NCBI GenBank assembly: GCA_022562335.1
Contig: JADFPM010000167.1
Span: 1 to 6,034 of the forward strand
Length of the DNA stretch: 6,034 nucleotides
Direction of reading: 5' to 3'
From: Chloroflexota bacterium
GTDB lineage: Bacteria > Chloroflexota > Dehalococcoidia > Lucifugimonadales > UBA3495
Numbering within the stretch: position 1 is the stretch's first letter; each line of letters opens with the position of its first letter. The position numbers were made by a program, and so were the translations under genes. The notes under the pieces are model-generated. The model was not told the origin of the DNA and searched no databases. It worked only from the letters and a program-made list of their open reading frames with translations. Below, piece after piece: positions 1-5,172 of the stretch.

Positions 1-7
1 AGAGGTT

Positions 8-409
8 ATGCCTGAGAAGTATCAGGATGAAATCGAAGAGATATTGCGGCGCTCCGGGGAATCCGCTCCCGTAAAAAGCCCCAGGGAACCTGAACAACCT
101 CCCGAAGATGAACCCGAGGCCTATAGTTCCGTGCGCGACCTTAAACAGTCCAAGGGCCGTTTGGCGGGGCGGTGGCCTTCATTCTCCCCCGGCAAGGTCA
201 TGCTGGGTGGGCTGATCATACTTTTGATTGCCGCCATACTGGGATTTGGTTTGTTGATGTGGCTAGGCGTGGCCATCCTGGTGGGCGCCTATCTGTTCTT
301 TTTCGCCAAGCCTGGTTCGACGCCCATAGAAAAGCGGTGGCGGGGCCGGTTGGTGGAAGAAGAAGATGGGTCCAATGTGGATAAGTTGAAAAAATGGCTG
401 CGGCGTTAA
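8..409 (+). CDS. Small two-helix membrane protein of unknown function
   Basis: A 133-residue protein I do not recognise by function. Residues 1-60 are hydrophilic and charged: an acidic/basic helix at the very start (MPEKYQDEIEEILRR) followed by a Pro/Glu-rich stretch at about 22-38. Residues ~64-82 and ~84-99 are strongly hydrophobic and form a probable helical hairpin in the membrane. The tail (~101-133) is again charged and ends KKWLRR, so both ends probably lie in the cytoplasm. The ATG is preceded by AGAGG only 2 nt upstream, which is too close for a standard ribosome site, and the window begins 7 nt before the ATG, so a start further upstream cannot be excluded. The opening sequence nevertheless looks like a genuine N-terminus of a small protein family I associate with Chloroflexota (recollection, not a search). 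It is convergent with hemD, with 21 nt between the stop codons and no hairpin visible there. Confidence 0.75.
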   Translation: MPEKYQDEIEEILRRSGESAPVKSPREPEQPPEDEPEAYSSVRDLKQSKGRLAGRWPSFSPGKVMLGGLIILLIAAILGFGLLMWLGVAILVGAYLFFFAKPGSTPIEKRWRGRLVEEEDGSNVDKLKKWLRR

Positions 410-430
410 GGGTACCGGACTAGGGAACGC

Positions 431-1255
431 TTAATCTCCCGCCTGCAGGTGGTCGGCCAGGGCCATTATCAAATTCCCCATGTGGGGGTGTTCCGGCTCC
501 ACGTCCACCCGTATCCCAGCCTCCAACATCCTCCGGGTGCACACCGGTCCCACCGAGGCTATCGCCAGGGATTCCCTTTCCAGACCGTCTTTCAACGTTT
601 CCTCTATTCCCGCTTGGCTGGCTATGGAGAACAGGTTTCCAACCTGAGGCTGGCTGGTGAAGGCCAGGGCGTCGATCCTTCCCGTGGGCAGTTCATCGAT
701 CAGGCGGATGGCCGGGCCAGTGTCTTCCGGCAAACCCCAGGTGTACAGGCTGACCTCTCTGACATTGGCCCCCCGCTCCGTCAGGCCTCGTGTTAGAAAC
801 CCGTTGGGAGCCCCATAGGCTTGAATGGCCAAATCCTTGTCCTGAAGGTCGAAACTCTCTAGGGAATCGAGCATGTCCTGGGAGGTGAAGGGCTCGGGGG
901 GCATCAGGTCTATGTGGATCTTGTGGCGTCTTAGCACCCGGGCGGGCTTGGGGCTGCGGGCGATGATGGTGCGTTGTTCCAGGCTTTTGAGGAATTCCTC
1001 CCGCCGGCCCATGGCCGTTGCGGATTCTATCAAGGCCTGGGTCCCCACGCCGGTGAGCAGCACCATGACTTGGACGCTGCCCCGGCATAGGTCGTCCACC
1101 AACTGTTGCACGTCGGGGCTGTCGGACCGGTATATCTCCTGCAGCACCGGGGCCGGATAGGGGACGCCTCCGTGGCGCTCGATCAAAGCCCCCATCTCGG
1201 AGCCCATGCGGGTCTCCAGGTAGGCGATGACCTTACCGTTTAGTGATGCCGCCAC
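431..1255 (-). CDS. hemD: Uroporphyrinogen-III synthase (HemD)
   Basis: A 274-residue, full-length HemD, the cytoplasmic enzyme that closes and inverts ring D of hydroxymethylbilane to give uroporphyrinogen III, the branch point to heme, siroheme and cobalamin. The two-domain HemD pattern is readable: first-domain start LNGKVIAYLETRMGSE (5-20), the LLTGVGTQAL turn (67-75), RSPKPARVLRR (100-110), then YGAPNGFLTRGLTERGANV (147-165), YTWGLPED (171-178), the FTSQPQVGNLF strand-loop (199-209) and ASVGPVCTRRMLEAGIRV (233-250). The family is poorly conserved, but the order and spacing of these blocks are typical. The start is GTG; the reductase stop lies 9 nt upstream and a weak AGG falls between them, so it is almost certainly co-transcribed and possibly translationally coupled. 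No separate promoter is seen. In this operon its likely role is to feed precursor to siroheme for the upstream reductase; the uroporphyrinogen methyltransferase and the ferrochelatase step are not in the window. Confidence 0.93.
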   Translation of the reverse strand: MAASLNGKVIAYLETRMGSEMGALIERHGGVPYPAPVLQEIYRSDSPDVQQLVDDLCRGSVQVMVLLTGVGTQALIESATAMGRREEFLKSLEQRTIIARSPKPARVLRRHKIHIDLMPPEPFTSQDMLDSLESFDLQDKDLAIQAYGAPNGFLTRGLTERGANVREVSLYTWGLPEDTGPAIRLIDELPTGRIDALAFTSQPQVGNLFSIASQAGIEETLKDGLERESLAIASVGPVCTRRMLEAGIRVDVEPEHPHMGNLIMALADHLQAGD

Positions 1256-1264
1256 GTCCGGCCT

Positions 1265-3106
1265 TTAGACGGCGCACTCTCCCTCGCCGCGCTCTAGCTT
1301 GTAGATGTTGGTTCGGTCCCAGTCGAAGTAGAGGTCCGACCCCGCAGCGGCGGATTGCGCGGCGGCTGCCGCGGCCGCGGCAATCTCGCCCACTTGTTCC
1401 AGGCCCACCCGGTCCAGGAATTGATTGAAGCTTTCGCCCTCGTTCTTCTGTTCCTTGTAATGGGAGGTTATCTGTTTGATCACATCCGGCACGAATTTGG
1501 CCGGGACTTTGACCTTGGGAATGCGGGTGCCGATGCGTGAGTCCTCGACCCGGTTGCCGCCGTAATTACCGCCCAGGAATAGCTCGTAGGCGGGCAGTTG
1601 CTCACCGTCAGGGCCCTTTACCGCGGCGCCGTGGAAGCCGATATTGGCAATGTGGTGCAGCCCGCAGCCGTTGGGGCAACCGCTGATCTTTATCCGAATG
1701 TCCTGGACACCCTCATCTTCCAGTAGACCGTTCCAGGATTCCACCTCTTCTTTCACCGCTTTTGCCAGGCCCATCGATGACGTGATGCCCAGCTTGCAAC
1801 TGTCAGTGCCGGGGCATGAAACAATGTTGGTGATGCCGTGGGCGCCGGACTCGGCCAGATCGACGGCCTTCAGCGCTTCCCACACGTCGTGGAGGTGGCC
1901 TTCGGGCACCCACCGCAGGGCCAGGTTTTGTTCCTGGGTGGCGTGGGCGTGTCCACCCGTGTACCGCCGCACGATTTCCGCCAGAGCGTGGAACTGCTTG
2001 GCATTCAGGTCGCCGCGGGTGGGCTTGACGTAAACTACGCGGTAACCCTCCTGGCGCTGGGCGGTCACGTTGGTCGCTTTCCACCGGCCGTATTCACCGC
2101 CACCGTTTTGGCCGTTTGATGATATGGCGGGCAACGAAGGAGGCGTCTCTTGTTGGATATCATCGGTGGCCATCAGAGGCTTGGGGTCGATGGGGCCGAT
2201 GTTTTTCAACTCTTCTTCGACCATGTCGCGGAAGGCGTCCACACCAATTCGATCTACTAGAACCTTTATCCGGGCCATCATCCGGTTCTTGCGCAGCGAG
2301 TCGGCGTTGTTGAACACGGTCCAAATGGCCAGGGCCAACCGCAAATAATCCTCTTCGGGGATGAAATCGTACAGGGGCTTGGCCAGGCGGGGCATGATGG
2401 AAGTGCCGCCTGCCACAAAGACTTTGAACCCTTTTTGGGTGACGCCGTCGACCACCCGTACCTGGGAAACGTAGGTCAGGTCTTGTATGGCTGCCGCCAC
2501 GTGGTCGTGGGCGTCGCAGCCGGTGAACGCCGTTTTGAATTTTCTTGGGAAGGTCTGGGTTATCGGGTGGCGAATGCCAAAACGCACGTAAGCGGTCAAA
2601 TAGGGCGTGGGGTCGAAGACCTCCTCGACACAAACGCCGGCGGTGGGCGCGCCCACTACGTTACGCACCGTGTTGCCGCAGGCCTCCCGGCTGGTCAGCC
2701 CCACCTTCCCCAAGAACCGCAGGATATCCGGGCAGTCCGGCAATGGCAGATGGTGGAACTGGATGTTTTGGCGGGTGGTTATGTGGCCCTTGTCCAGCGG
2801 GGCGTACTTTTCGGACACCGTGCCCAGGGCGTCCAGGGCGTCGGCGGTGAGTATGCCGCCGGGGATTTTGACCCTGATCATCTGGACGTCGGCCTGACGT
2901 TGGCCGTAGACCCCATGGCGCAATCGGAAGGGGGTGAATTCGGCGTTATCTATCTCTCCGGATTGAAAACGGGCGGACTCGGCTTCAAACCGGACCATCT
3001 CCTCTTCCATGAAGGGGACAATGCCCGGCGCCTTCGGCGCCAGTTCCATGCTTTCCTGGTGGATTTTCTGTTGGTCTACGCCTGGGACTTTGGTGCTGCT
3101 GGTCAA
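1265..3106 (-). CDS. sir: Ferredoxin-type sulfite (or nitrite) reductase, siroheme/4Fe-4S
   Basis: A 613-residue enzyme of the assimilatory nitrite/sulfite reductase family, catalysing six-electron reduction of sulfite to sulfide (or nitrite to ammonia). Numbered from the TTG start, the first siroheme-reductase half contains RLRHGVYGQRQ (~61-71), TTRQNIQFHH (~110-119) and CGNTVRNVVGAP (~143-154). The second half carries the coupled 4Fe-4S/siroheme ligands CPGTDSC (C431, C437) and GCPNGC (C477, C481). No flavin domain is present, so electrons probably come from ferredoxin. An Ala-rich linker (~576-589) precedes a tail ending GEGECAV. I chose TTG at 3106-3104 because AGGAGG lies 5 nt before it. 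The longer ATG at 3160 sits inside a terminator hairpin and adds 18 residues unlike the family. Sulfite is favoured by the Cys-rich leader peptide upstream; sequence alone does not settle sulfite versus nitrite. hemD follows 9 nt downstream. Confidence 0.9.
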   Translation of the reverse strand: MTSSTKVPGVDQQKIHQESMELAPKAPGIVPFMEEEMVRFEAESARFQSGEIDNAEFTPFRLRHGVYGQRQADVQMIRVKIPGGILTADALDALGTVSEKYAPLDKGHITTRQNIQFHHLPLPDCPDILRFLGKVGLTSREACGNTVRNVVGAPTAGVCVEEVFDPTPYLTAYVRFGIRHPITQTFPRKFKTAFTGCDAHDHVAAAIQDLTYVSQVRVVDGVTQKGFKVFVAGGTSIMPRLAKPLYDFIPEEDYLRLALAIWTVFNNADSLRKNRMMARIKVLVDRIGVDAFRDMVEEELKNIGPIDPKPLMATDDIQQETPPSLPAISSNGQNGGGEYGRWKATNVTAQRQEGYRVVYVKPTRGDLNAKQFHALAEIVRRYTGGHAHATQEQNLALRWVPEGHLHDVWEALKAVDLAESGAHGITNIVSCPGTDSCKLGITSSMGLAKAVKEEVESWNGLLEDEGVQDIRIKISGCPNGCGLHHIANIGFHGAAVKGPDGEQLPAYELFLGGNYGGNRVEDSRIGTRIPKVKVPAKFVPDVIKQITSHYKEQKNEGESFNQFLDRVGLEQVGEIAAAAAAAAQSAAAGSDLYFDWDRTNIYKLERGEGECAV

Positions 3107-3111
3107 CTTGG

Positions 3112-3117
3112 CCTCCT
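3112..3117 (-). promoter_or_regulatory. Ribosome binding site that fixes the reductase TTG start
   Basis: Perfect AGGAGG on the minus strand, then CCAAG, then the TTG start at 3106. It lies downstream of the terminator's T-tract, so it is present only in read-through transcripts. This is the expected arrangement for a leader that controls transcription rather than translation of the reductase. Confidence 0.85.
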
Positions 3118-3127
3118 GAAATCCGGC

Positions 3128-3169
3128 AAAAATAAAACGCCCACCAGATGGTGAATACATCGGTGGGCG
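3128..3169 (-). terminator. Intrinsic terminator in the reductase leader (attenuator)
   Basis: On the minus strand CGCCCACC (3169-3162) pairs perfectly with GGTGGGCG (3145-3138). The stem continues with GATG (3161-3158) against CATC (3150-3147), separated by one bulged T at 3146, giving about 12 base pairs around a 7-nt loop. TTTTATTTTT (3137-3128) follows directly. This is a textbook factor-independent terminator, but it sits between the promoter and the ribosome site of the reductase rather than at an operon end, so its likely role is conditional termination. The ATG that would give the longest reductase ORF (3160) lies in the stem. Confidence 0.88.
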
Positions 3170-3185
3170 CAGGTTGCTGATTAAA

Positions 3186-3228
3186 GCGGAGTCGTTAGAA
3201 AATGACTACCCGCCCCCTATGTAGGGGG
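3186..3228 (-). other. Two leader RNA hairpins upstream of the terminator
   Basis: Reading the minus strand, hairpin 1 is CCCCCTA (3228-3222) with TAGGGGG (3219-3213) and only CA between; a real RNA would open a few inner pairs to form a loop. It contains the leader-peptide stop codon. Hairpin 2 is GCGG..AGTC (3213-3204, with GT bulged) with GACTCCGC (3193-3186) around a 10-nt A/T-rich loop. Hairpin 1 begins directly after the last Cys codon, so a ribosome stalled on the Cys codons would cover its 5' arm and free the G-rich 3' arm. Bases 3215-3211 (GGGCG) can pair with CGCCC (3169-3165) of the terminator's 5' arm, giving a possible though short antiterminator. The roles are inferred; the complementarity is visible. 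Confidence 0.55.
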
Positions 3229-3267
3229 ACATGTACAGATGCACGAATGTAGAATCGTTGAAGCCAT
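3217..3267 (-). CDS. Cys-rich leader peptide of the sulfite reductase operon
   Basis: A 17-codon ORF encoding MASTILHSCICTCPPT and a TAG stop. Codons 9, 11 and 13 (3243-3229) are TGC, TGT and TGT: three Cys in five codons and three of sixteen residues. An in-frame TGA at 3276-3274 lies just upstream, so ATG 3267 is the only plausible start. There is no Shine-Dalgarno sequence before it; the -10 element ends only 8 nt upstream, so the transcript probably starts at or a few bases before the A of the ATG (leaderless or nearly so). The ORF is followed by hairpins and an intrinsic terminator, then the reductase. The inferred role is cysteine sensing: with cysteine scarce, ribosomes stall at the Cys codons and the terminator is disfavoured. 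Cys-rich leaderless short ORFs acting this way upstream of sulfur-assimilation genes are known in mycobacteria. Being short, it could be chance, but position, content and context agree. Confidence 0.72.
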   Translation of the reverse strand: MASTILHSCICTCPPT

Positions 3268-3275
3268 AAAAATTC

Positions 3276-3304
3276 AGTCTATTCTCAATGCAGGTGTCTG
3301 TCAA
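3276..3304 (-). promoter_or_regulatory. Sigma70-type promoter of the leader-reductase-hemD operon
   Basis: Minus strand: a perfect -35 TTGACA (3304-3299), a 17-nt spacer, and -10 TAGACT (3281-3276), which matches TATAAT at 4 of 6 positions. The expected transcription start is about 3270-3267, at the leader-peptide ATG. A direct repeat CACCTG brackets the -35 (3310-3305 and 3296-3291 on the minus strand), a possible regulator site. Confidence 0.7.
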
Positions 3305-3411
3305 CAGGTGTGGATAGCCATCGATTTCTGTTTGACGCAACGGCGGGCCGGCCTGGCAAATGTGGGTGTCCATGCCGGCCGACCGGGTCTCACCGCTATG
3401 GCCAGGCACAG

Positions 3412-3440
3412 TTGACACGATTAGACGTCAATGATACTAT
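3412..3440 (+). promoter_or_regulatory. Sigma70-type promoter of fic
   Basis: A perfect -35 TTGACA (3412-3417), 17-nt spacer, and -10 TACTAT (3435-3440), 4 of 6 matches to TATAAT. Predicted start near 3447, giving a 5' leader of roughly 35 nt. The -10 lies inside a palindrome, so a protein bound there would block RNA polymerase. Confidence 0.65.
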
Positions 3441-3498
3441 CATTCATGTCATAAGTAACCGTATATAGGAATCAATGACAAATGAATGATAGTATCTT
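3431..3498. promoter_or_regulatory. Nested inverted-repeat operator around the fic promoter and start
   Basis: GATACTATCATTCAT (3433-3447) and ATGAATGATAGTATC (3482-3496) are perfect 15-bp inverted copies. With a 2-nt insertion (3480-3481) the match continues inward, GTCAT (3448-3452) with ATGAC (3475-3479), making 20 paired bases. Each arm is also its own palindrome: ATGATA-C-TATCAT (3431-3443, perfect) and ATGATA-G-TATCTT (3486-3498, one mismatch), with centres 55 bp apart. The left site overlaps the -10; the right site lies over the first codons of fic. This looks like a two-site operator for a dimeric repressor. The C-terminal winged helix of Fic makes autoregulation a reasonable guess, unproven. 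In RNA only the right part and some of the left arm would be transcribed. Confidence 0.6.
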
Positions 3499-4588
3499 CA
3501 CCCCCCATTACACCACCACGCCAACAATGAACGTTTACCTGGAAGATCTGGACCGGCAGCGGTGGCTCATCGACAACATGCTGCTGATGCCAAAACACGA
3601 GGCTTGGATACGCCGGGAGATCCAGGTAAGACGCGCGGCCGGAACGACCCGGATCGAGGGTGCTACCCTTGATGAAGATGCGGTGCGCGGCCTTGAAGGA
3701 TTGGGGCCGGGAGCGAGGTTAACGGAAGATGAACGGGCCAACATCAATGCTTTGCAGGCGTATGAGTTCATCGATTTTCTAAGCGATCAGCCGGATATTC
3801 CCGTCGACGAGCTGGTCATCCGCCAATTGAACCGTTACTTTATGAACGGCGCTTCCGACACCCTTACCCCAGGTTCGTATCGGAAAGGGCCGAACAAGGT
3901 CGGCAATTTCAGCACCCCAGACCAGGGCGATGTTCCAGCCTTGATGCGTTCCTTTGCTCAGTGGCTCCGGAAAGACGACGAGGAGATGCCCCCGGTGATC
4001 AAGGCTGGGTTGGCTCACCTCCACCTGGTTGCTATCCATCCGTTTTGGGATGGGAACGGAAGGACTGCCCGAGGCCTGTCCACCTTGATCCTGCAGCGGT
4101 CGGCTTTCGGTTTCAGAAAGTTGCTGTCCCTTGAGTCTTATCTTTTCGAAATCCGAGATGATTACTTTTTGGCTATCGAACAAACTCTAGGCAGAGGATT
4201 CGCTCTCGGCTATGATACCAGCCGGTGGCTTGAATTCTTCGCTAGAGCGGTGAATGTCGACGCCGGCCAATTGGTCGCGAGGCTGACAGACTGGCACCGC
4301 ATGATGCAAGATGTCTATAAGAAATTTGCCGACGAGGGTTGGAACCAACGCCAGGCCGACGCCTTTACCTTTGCTTATCAGGCGGGGCGGATCACCCGAG
4401 GCGATTACATGGAAATCACCGGTGTTTCTCCGGTCACTGCGTCCCGCGACCTTGCCGCACTGGTCAAAGGCGGAGTATTTACCGCCGAAGGAAAGACCCG
4501 GCGGCGAATATACCGTCCTGTTCTGCCCGGCGCCGAGGTCAAAGATGAACCCCCCGAAGAACAGCTGCCCCTGATCAGCGAGAGATGA
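3482..4588 (+). CDS. fic: Fic-domain AMP-transferase with C-terminal winged helix
   Basis: A 368-residue Fic protein, a cytoplasmic enzyme that transfers AMP (or a related nucleotide moiety) from ATP to hydroxyl side chains of target proteins. The catalytic motif is complete: HPFWDGNGRTAR at 186-197, with catalytic His186, metal-binding Asp190 and the GNGR anion pocket (191-194). The inhibitory-helix motif TTRIEG is at 55-60 ([S/T]xxxE[G/N]), with Glu59 as the predicted inhibitory residue. Because it lies N-terminal to the Fic core in the same chain, this is a class II, self-inhibited Fic, so no separate antitoxin is needed and none is seen. Residues ~285-345 (ITRGDYMEITGVSPVTASRD and following) resemble a winged helix-turn-helix, as in SoFic-like proteins of similar length. 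The start ATG follows AGGA (3467-3470) at 11 nt, a weak and distant ribosome site; the next in-frame ATG is codon 16 with no better site. Target protein unknown. Its stop is 44 nt before the next gene. Confidence 0.93.
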   Translation: MNDSIFTPHYTTTPTMNVYLEDLDRQRWLIDNMLLMPKHEAWIRREIQVRRAAGTTRIEGATLDEDAVRGLEGLGPGARLTEDERANINALQAYEFIDFLSDQPDIPVDELVIRQLNRYFMNGASDTLTPGSYRKGPNKVGNFSTPDQGDVPALMRSFAQWLRKDDEEMPPVIKAGLAHLHLVAIHPFWDGNGRTARGLSTLILQRSAFGFRKLLSLESYLFEIRDDYFLAIEQTLGRGFALGYDTSRWLEFFARAVNVDAGQLVARLTDWHRMMQDVYKKFADEGWNQRQADAFTFAYQAGRITRGDYMEITGVSPVTASRDLAALVKGGVFTAEGKTRRRIYRPVLPGAEVKDEPPEEQLPLISER

Positions 4589-4601
4589 TCATGGCAGGGG
4601 C
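4567..4601 (+). other. Inverted repeat over the fic stop codon
   Basis: GCCCCTG (4567-4573) and CAGGGGC (4595-4601) are perfect inverted copies, with a further ATCA (4574-4577) / TGAT (4586-4589) pairing inside and an unpaired CATGG. The fic TGA is in the structure. No T-tract follows, so I do not call it an intrinsic terminator; it could slow or protect the 3' end, or be chance in GC-rich sequence. Confidence 0.3.
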
Positions 4602-4632
4602 CGGGCCCAACCAGTTCACGAGGTAAGAATTC

Positions 4633-5172
4633 ATGAGGCAAACGGCGGACGCGGTCATCATCGGCGGCGGGGTGATGGGTTGCAGCATCCTGTACAACCT
4701 GGCCAAGCTGGGGGTTGCCAATTCGGTGTTGCTGGAGATGGACGTACTGGGTTCCGGCTCCACCGGCAGGTCCCAAGCCATCTGCCGGATGCACTACTCC
4801 AATACGGTCACCGCGTCCATGGCTTGGGAAAGCCTCAAGGTGTTCACCAACTTTGGCGAGATGGTCGGCGGATCGTCGGGATTCGTCCAAACCGGCTACC
4901 TGGTGATAGTGGAGCCCATAGACCGGCCGGGGATGGAACGCAACATCGCCATGCAACAGGAATTGGGGATCGATACGCGGATAGTGAGCGCCGCCGACGT
5001 GGCCCAATTGGCGCCCATGGTGGGCGTGGACGAGGATGAAGGGCTGGCGTGGGAGCCCCAGTCCGGCTACGCCGACCCGTATCAGGTGACCACGTCTTAT
5101 GCCTCCAGGGCCAGGGATATGGGCACCACGGCGCCATCCGGGGCCCGGGCCTCGACCCTACGGCTGAGGTAA
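4633..5172 (+). pseudogene. Truncated FAD-dependent oxidoreductase (DAO family, N-terminal part)
   Basis: The opening of a D-amino-acid-oxidase-fold flavoenzyme of the sarcosine/dimethylglycine/glycine oxidase type, which oxidises amines or amino acids. Residues 7-35 form the FAD-binding beta-alpha-beta unit: AVIIGGGVMG with GGGVMG at 11-16, ending in Glu35 (LLEMD), expected to bind the ADP ribose. GSGSTGRSQAICRMHYS (40-56) is the next conserved FAD-contact block. SGYADPYQVTTSYASRARDMG (144-164) matches the family just before the second FAD strand. After Gly164 the likeness stops; 15 unrelated residues (antisense to the peptidase) lead to a stop. Family members are usually about 380-400 residues, so roughly 60% is missing, including most of the substrate domain and the C-terminal FAD site. 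GAGGT lies 8 nt before the ATG, and an in-frame TAA just upstream fixes the start. It cannot be functional as drawn, unless the join is an assembly error. Confidence 0.8.

Larger units (their letters stand above)
3107..3481. other. Divergent intergenic region between reductase and fic
   Basis: This 375-bp interval has no large gene but is densely regulatory. From the left: the reductase ribosome site, intrinsic terminator, two hairpins, Cys-rich leader ORF and its promoter (all minus strand), a GC-rich spacer at about 3305-3411, then the fic promoter and operator repeats (plus strand). The spacer holds an inverted repeat GGCCGGC (3346-3352) / GCCGGCC (3374-3380) and a wider pair GCCTGGC (3351-3357) / GCCAGGC (3401-3407). 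I cannot assign a regulator to either. Confidence 0.7.

Noticed and set aside
2435..3154. 239-codon plus-strand ORF
   Set aside because: Antisense to the well-supported reductase gene; its length reflects the high GC content. No family features.
3107..3268. Metabolite riboswitch (SAM or cobalamin type) in the reductase leader
   Set aside because: The leader before the terminator is only about 100 nt, half of it the Cys-rich ORF, and I see no SAM or cobalamin riboswitch core. A peptide-based sensor explains it better.
3206..3418. 70-codon minus-strand ORF upstream of the reductase
   Set aside because: It runs across the operon promoter, the hairpin 1 region and the leader ORF in a different frame, has no ribosome site, and its translation resembles no family. 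The 17-codon Cys-rich ORF fits the signals far better.
3482..4588. Two-gene toxin-antitoxin module
   Set aside because: The inhibitory motif TTRIEG is in the Fic chain itself, and no small antitoxin gene lies next to it.
4567..4601. Hairpin at the end of fic as an intrinsic terminator
   Set aside because: The stem is interrupted and followed by GGGCCC-type sequence with no T-run, so termination is not supported.
4405..5007. 200-codon minus-strand ORF
   Set aside because: Antisense to the end of fic and the start of the oxidoreductase, both of which have clear motifs in their own frames.
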